Shown in pieces: positions 12,678 through 21,450 of a stretch of 22,892 bases of DNA. The notes beneath the pieces were generated by a model that saw only the letters and a program-made list of their open reading frames with translations, was not told where the DNA came from and searched no databases. Location: the NCBI GenBank assembly GCA_004298405.1, contig SCSL01000035.1:1-22892 (forward strand), given 5' to 3'. Origin of the DNA: Patescibacteria group bacterium. Lineage in GTDB: Bacteria > Patescibacteriota > Patescibacteriia > UBA9934 > GWF2-40-263. The translations under genes were made by a program, and so were the position numbers. The first letter of the stretch is position 1, and each line of letters starts with the position of its first letter.

Positions 12678-13143
12678 ATGTATAATCATACCCCTGAAAA
12701 TTACCAATGTCCCATCTGCCTTGCGATTGAAGGGGTTGAGAATGAGAGTACATGGATTAAACAGGCGGATATTTTTTACAAAGATGAGCTCGTGATGGGT
12801 TTCATAAGCTCGAAGGATCAAAGGAAACGAAGGGCACCCCCTTGTTGTTCCCATCAAACATTTCGAAAATCTCTATGAGTTGCCCGATGAGTATGGTCAT
12901 CGAATATTTGAAGTTTCAAAAAAGGCGGCAATAGCAATGAAAGAGGCCAGGCAGTGTGACGGAGTAACTGTTCTTCAAAACAACGAACCCGCTGGAGATC
13001 AACACGCATTTCACTATCATCTTCATCTTGTACCACGCTTTGTAGGAGATCATTTCTCGGAAGAACTGTGGAAAGCGCAGAAATCCAATCCTGAAGATAG
13101 GGTCGATTATGCTTTGGCACTGAGAAGCAAACTTAGTGCTTAG
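12678..13143 (+). pseudogene. HIT-family nucleotide hydrolase/transferase gene, frameshifted
   Basis: Two frames join into one HIT protein of about 154 residues. Frame one (from ATG 12678) gives MYNHTPENYQCPICLAIEG (a zinc-type CxxC) up to VMGFISSK. The second frame continues KGNEGHPLVVPIKHFENLYELPDEYGHRIFE and reaches the catalytic triad HYHLHLV (H-x-H-x-H). One extra base near 12815-12816 (AAGGATC, where AAGATC restores the frame) explains the break. HIT proteins hydrolyse or transfer nucleotides such as AMP from adenosine conjugates. The C-terminus looks complete and overlaps the convergent recombinase gene by 11 bp. It is either a recent pseudogene, a sequencing error, or less likely a programmed shift; the rest of the protein is well conserved. 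Confidence 0.8.
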
Positions 13144-14467
13144 CTTTTTCCTTGAAGCTGATCTTTCCGTCAGAGATCAACAATTCAGAATTGACGTGAT
13201 TGAGCAGATCGCGTTTTTCGTCCTTTGTGCCTTCTTTCAGGATATATTTCGCACAGGCATACACGTCAATGTCTGGCATGATCTCTGCTACTTTCGCGGT
13301 TGCGATGTGACCACCGAGGCTCGAAATCATCTTTGTTAGCCGATCAATTTCTTGTTTGATTCTTTCGATAGCGGCAAGTTCATTGATGTCCACTTTGTCG
13401 ATGATTTTGTAGAGCTGATCGAGCAACTCTTCTTCGCGAATGTATGGTTGTTTGCATCCGGTCATCCAACGCTTCATGCATCCGTAGTAGACGTAACGTT
13501 TCGTCGTGCCATCCTTCAGCCGCTTCACTTTTTGATCCGCGCTGATTCCTGAACTGCACACACCACATTTGAAGATTCTTGTGAAAGCGAATTCGTGAGT
13601 TCCCGGCAGTGCCTTCGGAGCGCACTTCATGACTTCTTGCACCTTATCGTAAGTTTCTTTCGTGATGAGTGCTTCGTGTTTTCCGTCGTACCATTTTCCA
13701 CTTCCTTGCGGGAACTCGTAACGACCGGTGTAGAACGGGTTGTCCATCATGCGATAAATCATGCTGAGCGTTACCTGCTTTCCTTTGCGCGTCGTGAGCT
13801 TCATTTCGTCGTCGAGCCAACGTTTTATGCTACGCCCCGTCCAGCCTTCGTATGCGACTTTGTGAAATGCTTCTTTGATAATCGGTCCACGCACGGGATC
13901 CATGAAGATCTTGCACGTGCCTTTTTCTGCGTATTTATCATGCAAGTATCCGAGCGGTGACATATTCGGTCGGAATCCCATTTCGATCTTCGCTCTGAAT
14001 CCACGCTTTACGTTCACGCCCTTGTTATCATTTTCCAACTTCGCTTGTCCGCACATCATCATGAGCATGAACTTGTCGCTCGGTGAGTTGGTAAACCTTG
14101 TGCCATGTGTAAGAATTTCTCGAAGCAGTCCTTGATCCATGAGGTCGATAACCGTTCCAAGGTCACCCGCGTTACGGCTGATACGATCTGCCGCCCACGT
14201 AAGAATTCCGTCGAATTTCTTTTCTCGAATGTCCCCAATTAAACGATTAAACTCCGGGCGTGACCCGGAGCTTTTAGCAGAGTGACTTTCTCGACGGACT
14301 TCCACAACGTTCAAACCGTCTCTCTCGGCCAATTCAAGTGCTTCCTTAACCTGACTTTCGATTGACAGTGCCTGACGCTCGTCGTCCTCTGACGATTTTC
14401 TCGAGTAAAGGCAGTAGCGGATTGGTATAACCTTCTCAAGATCGCTGTTCGTGTTTTGTGCGTGCAT
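13133..14467 (-). CDS. Serine recombinase (resolvase/invertase type with zinc ribbon)
   Basis: The 444-residue protein has an N-terminal resolvase catalytic domain (RYCLYSRKSSEDDERQALSIESQ, nucleophile likely Ser25; 'WAADRISRN' near 90-98), a Recombinase domain (about 150-280, 'GPIIKEAFHKVAYEGWTGRSI', 'YRMMDNPFYTGRYEF'), a zinc beta-ribbon (CGVCSSG ... YYGCMKRWMTGC) and a short C-terminal coiled coil ('AAIERIKQEIDRLTKMISSL'). It cuts and joins DNA at attachment sites through a phosphoserine link, and such proteins move integrative elements. It is adjacent to the restriction-modification operon on the opposite strand. Unlike most genes here it has a clear Shine-Dalgarno (AAGGAG, 12 nt before the ATG), suggesting a foreign origin. 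No att repeats were found by eye. Confidence 0.93.
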   Translation of the reverse strand: MHAQNTNSDLEKVIPIRYCLYSRKSSEDDERQALSIESQVKEALELAERDGLNVVEVRRESHSAKSSGSRPEFNRLIGDIREKKFDGILTWAADRISRNAGDLGTVIDLMDQGLLREILTHGTRFTNSPSDKFMLMMMCGQAKLENDNKGVNVKRGFRAKIEMGFRPNMSPLGYLHDKYAEKGTCKIFMDPVRGPIIKEAFHKVAYEGWTGRSIKRWLDDEMKLTTRKGKQVTLSMIYRMMDNPFYTGRYEFPQGSGKWYDGKHEALITKETYDKVQEVMKCAPKALPGTHEFAFTRIFKCGVCSSGISADQKVKRLKDGTTKRYVYYGCMKRWMTGCKQPYIREEELLDQLYKIIDKVDINELAAIERIKQEIDRLTKMISSLGGHIATAKVAEIMPDIDVYACAKYILKEGTKDEKRDLLNHVNSELLISDGKISFKEKAKH

Positions 14468-14655
14468 AAGATTTGTTTACTCCTTATGACCCACACACTA
14501 CCGCGTCTGTCCCGGGTGCCTAGCCCCTGAGCTGTAGGTAACTAAACCCCTCAAAACGCCCTCATTTTTCGCTCAAATTCCATAATTAGTTCGAGAAAGC
14601 CCATATAGCGCAAAATCAATTTCTCATGTAAACTTCGGTCAACCAAACTGCAATT
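14468..14655. other. Intergenic region between recombinase and restriction operon
   Basis: These 188 nt contain the recombinase Shine-Dalgarno (minus strand, AAGGAG near 14480-14485) and must hold the divergent promoters. I see no clear -35/-10 pair and no long inverted or direct repeat. Because it lies next to a serine recombinase it is the most likely place for an attachment-site half, but no core could be identified. Confidence 0.4.
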
Positions 14656-15573
14656 ATGGCCTTATTCCAGATCAACCAAACCAAAGTAAAACGCCTGACC
14701 GCCAAGGATGTCAGACTTGAGAAGGATCTTCAGAAACTCTTCGAGCAAAACCTTGAGGAGATTTTAAACATCACGTTTTTAGCGGCCGAATATTCGACGA
14801 GCTTCGGAGGCCGAATTGATACCATTGGTGTAGATCAAAGCGGTGCCCCAGTGATTATTGAATACAAGCGTTCGACGAATGAGAGTGTTATAAACCAGGG
14901 CTTGTCGTATCTTCGCTGGCTCCTCGATCACAAAGCGGAATTTGAATCGCTTTGCACCGAGAAGAATGTTAAGATTGAAATTGATTGGGATTCGCCGCGC
15001 GTTATTTGCGTCGCGGAGAGCTACAACAAATTCGATATCGATACGGCAGATTTCCTTCCGATCAATATTGAACTCTTGCGCTACCGTATCTACGACGACA
15101 ACATTTTGTATCTTGAGCAAGAAAGCTATCAGCGCGTGAAGGTCTCTACTTCCGGGATCGTGCGTAAGGCGAAGCAGGAGAAGGGACAAGAGCCGACCGA
15201 AAGGCTTCAGAAGACGTATACCGTCGAAGATCACCTTCGAAAGACCGGTGAGTCAACGAAGGCACTCTTCTTGAAGCTTCGCGAAGGCATTATGGGAATC
15301 GATGAGGATGTCACCGAGGTGCCGAAAAAACTTTACATCGCCTATAAGCTCACGACCAACTTCGCCGACGTTATATTCTACAAAGACGAACTGCGTATCA
15401 CGCTCAATGCGAAGAGCGGTCAGCTCAACGACCCGGCGGGCATCACGACGGACTTTGTGAAACTAAATAAGGGACATTGGGGCAACGGCGACTACGAGGT
15501 GAAGATCAAAAGCGAAGCCGACTTGGAGTACGCGCTTGGGCTTATTAAGCAGAGCTACGATTTGAATAAATAG
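14656..15573 (+). CDS. PD-(D/E)XK nuclease-like protein with C-terminal DUF5655 domain
   Basis: The 305-residue protein has an N-terminal nuclease-like core: GGRIDTIGVDQSGAPVIIEYKRS holds Asp55, Glu69 and Lys71 in the D-x(n)-E-x-K order, preceded by a helix with Glu33/Glu34. The C-terminal domain (about 189-300, 'YTVEDHLRKTGESTKALFLKLREGI', 'KLYIAYKLTTNFADVIFYKDELRITLN') fits DUF5655, a small domain found in nuclease-like and defence-linked proteins. It lies 3 bp before hsdM on the same strand, with no terminator between, so it is the first gene of the restriction operon. Whether it cuts DNA, helps the type I enzyme or acts alone is unknown. Confidence 0.8.
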   Translation: MALFQINQTKVKRLTAKDVRLEKDLQKLFEQNLEEILNITFLAAEYSTSFGGRIDTIGVDQSGAPVIIEYKRSTNESVINQGLSYLRWLLDHKAEFESLCTEKNVKIEIDWDSPRVICVAESYNKFDIDTADFLPINIELLRYRIYDDNILYLEQESYQRVKVSTSGIVRKAKQEKGQEPTERLQKTYTVEDHLRKTGESTKALFLKLREGIMGIDEDVTEVPKKLYIAYKLTTNFADVIFYKDELRITLNAKSGQLNDPAGITTDFVKLNKGHWGNGDYEVKIKSEADLEYALGLIKQSYDLNK

Positions 15574-15576
15574 CCT

Positions 15577-17136
15577 ATGAGCAAAGAAAATGAACGTGCA
15601 GAGCTACATCGTGCTATCTGGCAAATCGCGAACGATCTGCGCGGAAGCATTGATGGCTGGGATTTCAAGCAGTATGTGCTTGGAATGCTTTTTTATCGTT
15701 TCATCAGTGAGAATTTGACCAGTTACATCAATGCTGATGAACGTCGCACGGGCACTGCCACCTTCAACTACGCCGCCCTTTCCGACAAAAACGCTGAGTT
15801 TGGTCGGGCTGACACGGTGAAAGAAAAAGGATTTTATATTTTGCCAAGCGAGCTCTTCGTGAATGTTCGCGCACGGGCTCGTGAAGACGCAAATTTGAAC
15901 GAGACCCTTGCGTCCGTTTTTCGGAATATCGAAAATTCGGCAATGGGCTTTGACAGCGAAGACGATCTAAAAGGTCTCTTTCATGATCTTGATGTTAACT
16001 CGCCAAGGCTCGGCAGTACGGTGGAACGCCGCAACCAATTACTCGTAAAGCTTTTGGACGCCATCGGTGGCCTGAACCTCGGTGTTTACACGGAGAACAC
16101 CATTGATGCGTTCGGTGACGCGTACGAGTACCTCATGGCGATGTACGCATCGAATGCCGGTAAGTCGGGAGGAGAATATTACACGCCGCAGGAAGTCAGC
16201 GAACTCCTCGCACAAATCACTACCGTCGGCAAAAAAGAAGTGAACAAGGTATACGATCCGACCTGCGGCTCAGGATCGCTACTTTTGAAGTTCGCCAAGG
16301 TGCTTGGCAAGGAAAATGTGCGACAGGGTTTTTACGGCCAAGAGATCAACCTCACGACCTACAACCTCTGCCGTATTAACATGTTTCTGCACGACATCAA
16401 CTACAACCATTTCAACATTGCCCACGGCGACACGCTCACTGATCCGAAGCATTGGGATGATGAACCGTTTGACGCTATTGTCGCGAACCCGCCGTACTCC
16501 ATCAAATGGGCTGGAGATGAAAATCCAATTTTAATCAACGATCCACGGTTTTCACCCGCGGGTGTATTAGCTCCAAAAAGCAAAGCCGACCTGGCCTTTG
16601 TTCTGCATGCGCTCGCGTGGCTTTCTACGAGCGGCACAGCGGCAATACTTGAATACCCAAGCGTGTTAACCCGGGTGGGCGCAGAACAAAAAATCCGCAA
16701 GTATCTTGTCGACAACAACTACGTCGATACCATTATTCAGCTCCCTCCAGATCTCTTTTTCGGGAATACAATCGCTGTATGCGTTATTGTTTTGAAGAAG
16801 AGCAAGAAAGACAACAAGACCCTCTTCATTGACGCATCGGCCGAATTTGTTCGCGGAGGGAATAAAAACAAACTTTCCGACGCGAATCGTGCCAAAATAT
16901 TGGATGCTTTTACGAAGCGGCAGGACGTCGAGCACTTTGCAAAACTTGTCGATAACAAAACCTTAGCCGACAACGACTACAACATTTCCGTTAGTAGCTA
17001 CGTCGTGCAAAAAGACACGCGCGAGATTGTTGATATTGAGGAACTCAACGAAAAAATTGCCGGTATCGTCTCGCATCAGAATGAACTGCGCACGGCAATT
17101 GATGCGATCGTGGCGGATATTGAAGGGACAAAATAG
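15577..17136 (+). CDS. hsdM: Type I restriction-modification methyltransferase subunit HsdM
   Basis: The 519-residue protein has the HsdM N-terminal helical domain (about 8-150, 'LHRAIWQIANDLRGSIDGWDF') and an N6-adenine methyltransferase domain. AdoMet motif I is DPTCGSGSLLLKF (227-239) and catalytic motif IV is NPPYSIKW (304-311). 'GGEYYTPQEVSELLAQI' is the typical linker before motif I. Two copies with one HsdS form the methylase that protects host DNA. The length matches the type I family. The start codon lies 3 bp after the DUF5655 gene, and hsdS begins 4 bp after its stop. Confidence 0.96.
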   Translation: MSKENERAELHRAIWQIANDLRGSIDGWDFKQYVLGMLFYRFISENLTSYINADERRTGTATFNYAALSDKNAEFGRADTVKEKGFYILPSELFVNVRARAREDANLNETLASVFRNIENSAMGFDSEDDLKGLFHDLDVNSPRLGSTVERRNQLLVKLLDAIGGLNLGVYTENTIDAFGDAYEYLMAMYASNAGKSGGEYYTPQEVSELLAQITTVGKKEVNKVYDPTCGSGSLLLKFAKVLGKENVRQGFYGQEINLTTYNLCRINMFLHDINYNHFNIAHGDTLTDPKHWDDEPFDAIVANPPYSIKWAGDENPILINDPRFSPAGVLAPKSKADLAFVLHALAWLSTSGTAAILEYPSVLTRVGAEQKIRKYLVDNNYVDTIIQLPPDLFFGNTIAVCVIVLKKSKKDNKTLFIDASAEFVRGGNKNKLSDANRAKILDAFTKRQDVEHFAKLVDNKTLADNDYNISVSSYVVQKDTREIVDIEELNEKIAGIVSHQNELRTAIDAIVADIEGTK

Positions 17137-17140
17137 GCAT

Positions 17141-18349
17141 ATGAGCAAGATTGAAAAACTTATTGCTCAGTTTTGTCCGAAGGGAGTGTTGCTTAGGCAA
17201 CTGGGTGACGTTGCAGATTATTCTCGTCAACGTATTTCTGCAACGGAAGTCACCACTGATACCTATGTGGGTGTTGATAATTTGCTGCCAAATAAACGAG
17301 GAAAAACATCATCAAATTATGTTCCGAGTTCTGGCAGGCTAACTCATTTTGGATCTGGAGACATTCTGATTGGCAATATCCGTCCGTACTTAAAAAAGAT
17401 ATGGTTAGCGGAATACGACGGAGGAACAAACGGCGACGTTTTGGTCGTTAGGATAAATGATGACCACTCGAAGATCTTGCAACCAGAATTTCTTTATTAT
17501 TTGCTTTCTTCGGACGGCTTTTTCTCCTTTGACATGCAGTTTGTTAAGGGTACGAAAATGCCACGAGGTGACAAGGCGGCTATTCTAAAATTCAAGGTTC
17601 CCATTCCACCCATTGAGATTCAGCACGAAATAGTTCGTGTGCTAAACTCTTTCGCAGAGCTGGAAGCAGAGCTGGAAGCAGAGCTGGAAGCAAGGAAGAA
17701 GCAATATGAACATTATCGTTCCGAGCTTTTAATGTTTGGGGATAGAGTCGAGTTGAAGCCGCTTGGCGAGATTGGAACGATGGTAAGAGGAAACGGCCTA
17801 CAGAAGAAAGATTTTACCGATGCTGGAGTCGGGTGCATTCATTATGGACAAATTTATACGCACTACGGGACGTTCGCGAAAGAAACGAAGTCTTTTGTGT
17901 CCGAAGAATTTGCGCGTAGACTCAAGAAAGCACAGCCGGGCGATTTGGTTATTGCCACCACTAGTGAAAATGTCGAAGATGTTTGTAAGGCCGTGGCCTG
18001 GATCGGAACAACTGACATCGCGGTAAGCGGAGACGCACACATATTCAAACACTCGCAAAACTCAAAATATCTATCGTATTATTTCAAAACCCCGATGTTT
18101 CAAAAACAAAAGGAAAGATTCACGTCTGGAACAAAGGTTATTCGTGTATCTGGAGATAATCTAGAGAAAATTTTAGTTCCAACCCCACCCCTTGCAGAAC
18201 AAGAACGCATCGTATCGATTCTCGACAAGTTCGACGCACTTGTGAACGATATTTCCGTCGGTCTTCCAGCAGAGCTCGCGGCACGACGAAAACAGTACGA
18301 GTACTACCGGGAGAAACTCCTGACTTTCCATGAATATGCCGAAGCCTAA
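17141..18349 (+). CDS. hsdS: Type I restriction specificity subunit HsdS
   Basis: The 402-residue protein starts with the common S-subunit opening (IEKLIAQFCPKGVLLRQLGDV) and has two target-recognition domains (about 15-165 and 200-365). Each is followed by a helical spacer ending in a similar sequence: ARKKQYEHYRSELLMF and ARRKQYEYYREKLLTF. The first spacer contains three tandem AELE units. HsdS reads the split DNA target, and the spacers set the distance between its halves. ATG 17141 is chosen because the upstream part of the frame (to 17027) lies within hsdM. The 3' end overlaps hsdR by 20 bp. Confidence 0.95.
   Translation: MSKIEKLIAQFCPKGVLLRQLGDVADYSRQRISATEVTTDTYVGVDNLLPNKRGKTSSNYVPSSGRLTHFGSGDILIGNIRPYLKKIWLAEYDGGTNGDVLVVRINDDHSKILQPEFLYYLLSSDGFFSFDMQFVKGTKMPRGDKAAILKFKVPIPPIEIQHEIVRVLNSFAELEAELEAELEARKKQYEHYRSELLMFGDRVELKPLGEIGTMVRGNGLQKKDFTDAGVGCIHYGQIYTHYGTFAKETKSFVSEEFARRLKKAQPGDLVIATTSENVEDVCKAVAWIGTTDIAVSGDAHIFKHSQNSKYLSYYFKTPMFQKQKERFTSGTKVIRVSGDNLEKILVPTPPLAEQERIVSILDKFDALVNDISVGLPAELAARRKQYEYYREKLLTFHEYAEA
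17654..17692 (+). repeat. 12-bp tandem repeat in hsdS spacer (3.25 copies)
   Basis: GCAGAGCTGGAA occurs three times without a mismatch, followed by GCA of a fourth copy. It encodes AELE-AELE-AELE in frame (residues 172-183), between the two recognition domains. Confidence 0.95.
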
Positions 18350-21300
18350 TAAATACAATCTCGTTGCCGAAAGTGCGCAGAGCACCGTGGTAGCAGAATA
18401 TACGCCCGACGGAAAACGTGTCGCCCACTATCAGAGCGAGGCGGAGCTTGAGCGTGCGTTTATTGAGCAACTCAAAACGCAGGCATACGACTACGTCACC
18501 ATTACGTCGGAAGAGGAATTGGTCGCCAATCTGCGCCAACAGCTTGAAAAGCTCAACGGTTTTGCGTTCACTGATACGGAATGGAAGCAATTTTTCACCA
18601 ACGAAATTGCAAACGCCAATCAGAGCATCGAGGAAAAGACGGCAACCATTCAGGAGAATTACATCAAGAATCTTATCCGTGACGATGGCACGACGAAGAA
18701 TGTCTATCTCCTTAAGAAAGACAACATCCACAACAACAGCCTGCAAGTTATAAATCAGTACGCGACGGAGGACGGACAGCGTGCGAATCGCTATGACGTC
18801 ACTATTCTCGTGAATGGCCTTCCACTCGTGCACGTCGAGCTGAAGCGCCGGGGCGTCGCCATCCAGGAAGCGTTCAACCAAATCAACCGTTACCAGCGCG
18901 AAAGCTTTTGGGCGTCTGCCGGACTATTTGAATACGTCCAGCTGTTCGTGATTTCCAACGGAACGCACACGAAATACTACAGCAACACCACGCGCAAGCA
19001 GCACATCAGGGAATCGAATGAGGGCGGGGTTAAAAAAGGCAAGCGTGCGAGCAACAGCTTTGAATTTACAAGCTGGTGGGCAGATGCCACGAACCGCCCG
19101 ATCACCGATTTGATGGACTTTGCAAAGACCTTTTTTGCTAAGCACGCACTGTTGAACATTTTGACCAAATACTGCGTCTTTACCACCGACCGCTTGTTGC
19201 TGGTCATGCGTCCGTACCAGATTGTTGCTACGGAGCGGATTCTCAACCGTATTGAAGTCAGCACGAATTATAAGAAGCTCGGTACGATTGAGGCCGGCGG
19301 ATTTGTGTGGCACACAACGGGATCCGGAAAGACGCTGACGAGCTTCAAGACCGCCCAACTCGCGAGCAAGATGTCCTTCGTCGATAAGGTCGTGTTCGTC
19401 GTCGATCGTAAGGACTTGGACTACCAGACCATGCGCGAGTACGACAAGTTCGAAAAGGGCGCGGCCAACAGCAATACAAGCACTTCGGTATTGAAGCGTC
19501 AGCTCGAAAACCCAAATGCGAACATCATCATTACCACGATTCAGAAGCTCGACCGTTTTATTGCCCGCAACGGGGCACACGCCATTTTTGACGGACACAT
19601 CGTCCTCATCTTTGACGAATGTCATCGCTCACAATTTGGCGACATGCACACGGCGATTACCAAGGCGTTTAAGAACTACCATCTTTTCGGCTTCACCGGC
19701 ACGCCGATCTTCGCGGCGAACGCGTCCTCGGGCGGCCGTATTGATTTGAAGACAACCGAACAGGCCTTTGGCGAGAAACTCCACACCTATACCATTGTCA
19801 ACGCGATTGCCGACAAAAACGTTCTGCCGTTTAAGGTTGATTACGTATCCACCGTGTGCGAAGCCGAAGACATTGAGGATAAGAAGGTCAGCGACATCGA
19901 CCGCGAGGCAGTACTCGCCGCGCCAGAGCGCCTGGCGAATATCGTGCGATACATCCGCGACCACTTTGACCAGAAAACCAAGCGCAACAGCTTTTACCAG
20001 TTGAAAGATCGGCGACTGGCAGGATTCAACTCCATTTTTGCGGTCTCCTCCATCGACGCGGCGAAGAAGTATTACGCGGAGTTCAAACGTCAGCTGGTGG
20101 ATGTTCCGAGCGACCAAAAGTTGAAGGTGGCAACGATCTTCAGCTTTGGCGTGAATGAGGAGGAAGCCGACGGCGTGGTCGACGAAAACTCGGAGGACAC
20201 AAGCGGGCTCGATGCCAGCTCCCGCGACTTCCTGGACAGTGCCATCGCGGATTACAACGCCATGTTCGGAACGTCCTATGACACTTCGGCGGACAAGTTC
20301 CAAAACTACTACAAGGACGTGAGTCAAAAAGTGAAGGATCGGGAGATCGATATTCTCATCGTCGTGAACATGTTCCTGACCGGGTTTGACGCGACGACAC
20401 TGAACACGCTTTGGGTGGACAAGAACCTGCGCCTGCACGGATTGCTTCAGGCGTACTCGCGCACGAATCGTATTTTGAACAGCGTGAAGACGTTCGGTAA
20501 TATCGTCTGCTTCCGCAACCTCGAGAAGGCGACGAACGAGTCCATCGCGCTTTTCGGCGATAAGGAAGCGGGCGGAATTGTCCTTCTGAAATCGTACGCC
20601 GACTATTACAACGGTTACCGTGACGGCGATAAGGAAGTGCGCGGATACCAGAGTCTCGTCGATGAACTTCTCCAGAAGTTTCCCATTGGAGAAGAAATCG
20701 TTGGAGAGCAGGCGCAAAAGGATTTTATTCGGCTTTATGGTGCGATTCTGCGGGTGCGCAACATTCTTTCAGCCTTCGACGAATTTGCTGGCAACGAAAT
20801 CCTCACCGAGCGCGACGTTCAGGACTATCACAGCCTGTATATCGACCTCTACCACGAGTTCCGAAAGAGCGACGAGGCGGAGAAGGAAAACATCAACGAC
20901 GATCTCGTGTTCGAGATTGAATTGATTAAGCAGGTCGAGATCAACATCGACTACGTTCTCGGATTGATCAAAAAATATCACGAAGACCACACGAAGAATC
21001 GGGAAATCCTTGCGGACATCAACAAGGCAATCGATTCGAGCGTTGAACTGCGCAACAAGAAGGATCTCATCATTAAATTTATTACCTCTCTCGACGTGCA
21101 TTCGATCGTTGACGAGGATTGGCACAAGTTTGTCGAGGAGAAAAAGATTGAGGAACTGGAGCAGATCATTGAACAGGAAAACCTCGATCCGGAAGCAACG
21201 CACAAATTCATTCAAAATGCGTTCCGAGACGGAGTCGTAGCAACAACAGGAACGGCGATCGCGAAGGTTCTTCCTCCGGTATCTCGCTTCTCTCCATCAG

Positions 21301-21389
21301 GAGAGCGCACGCAAAAGCGAGAAAGCGTATTGAGCAAGCTTACAGGATTCTTCGAGCGGTTCTTCGATATATCCGGTGGAAGATTCTAG
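18330..21389 (+). CDS. hsdR: Type I restriction endonuclease subunit HsdR
   Basis: The 1019-residue protein has the full HsdR plan. The N-terminal PD-(D/E)XK nuclease shows Asp156 (NRYDVTILVNG) and Glu170-x-Lys172 (VELKRRG). Two RecA-like helicase domains follow: Walker A TTGSGKT ending at 335, DECH at 429-432, GFTGTPIF, and 'LTGFDATTLNTLWVDKNL' with 'QAYSRTNRI'. A C-terminal helical part ends in the usual 'VLSKLTGFFERFF'. With HsdM and HsdS it translocates DNA using ATP and cuts unmethylated targets at a distance. All catalytic motifs are intact. Starts at 18330 or 18336 both overlap hsdS. Confidence 0.96.
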   Translation: MNMPKPNKYNLVAESAQSTVVAEYTPDGKRVAHYQSEAELERAFIEQLKTQAYDYVTITSEEELVANLRQQLEKLNGFAFTDTEWKQFFTNEIANANQSIEEKTATIQENYIKNLIRDDGTTKNVYLLKKDNIHNNSLQVINQYATEDGQRANRYDVTILVNGLPLVHVELKRRGVAIQEAFNQINRYQRESFWASAGLFEYVQLFVISNGTHTKYYSNTTRKQHIRESNEGGVKKGKRASNSFEFTSWWADATNRPITDLMDFAKTFFAKHALLNILTKYCVFTTDRLLLVMRPYQIVATERILNRIEVSTNYKKLGTIEAGGFVWHTTGSGKTLTSFKTAQLASKMSFVDKVVFVVDRKDLDYQTMREYDKFEKGAANSNTSTSVLKRQLENPNANIIITTIQKLDRFIARNGAHAIFDGHIVLIFDECHRSQFGDMHTAITKAFKNYHLFGFTGTPIFAANASSGGRIDLKTTEQAFGEKLHTYTIVNAIADKNVLPFKVDYVSTVCEAEDIEDKKVSDIDREAVLAAPERLANIVRYIRDHFDQKTKRNSFYQLKDRRLAGFNSIFAVSSIDAAKKYYAEFKRQLVDVPSDQKLKVATIFSFGVNEEEADGVVDENSEDTSGLDASSRDFLDSAIADYNAMFGTSYDTSADKFQNYYKDVSQKVKDREIDILIVVNMFLTGFDATTLNTLWVDKNLRLHGLLQAYSRTNRILNSVKTFGNIVCFRNLEKATNESIALFGDKEAGGIVLLKSYADYYNGYRDGDKEVRGYQSLVDELLQKFPIGEEIVGEQAQKDFIRLYGAILRVRNILSAFDEFAGNEILTERDVQDYHSLYIDLYHEFRKSDEAEKENINDDLVFEIELIKQVEINIDYVLGLIKKYHEDHTKNREILADINKAIDSSVELRNKKDLIIKFITSLDVHSIVDEDWHKFVEEKKIEELEQIIEQENLDPEATHKFIQNAFRDGVVATTGTAIAKVLPPVSRFSPSGERTQKRESVLSKLTGFFERFFDISGGRF

Positions 21390-21418
21390 GTGATCACCGT
21401 CTTTCGGAATCGACAGTC

Positions 21419-21448
21419 AAAACGCGGCTCGTTACGGGTCGCGTTTTT
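21419..21448. terminator. Strong terminator ending the restriction operon
   Basis: A 13-bp stem (AAAACGCGGCTCG with CGGGTCGCGTTTT, two G-U pairs) closes a TTA loop, followed by Ts. It also has a TTTT run on the minus strand, so it can serve the convergent gene at 21451. Confidence 0.88.
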
Positions 21449-21450
21449 GG

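Noticed and set aside
19629..20717. 362-residue minus-strand frame
   Set aside because: It lies wholly inside hsdR, whose motifs are intact; it is a codon-bias shadow.
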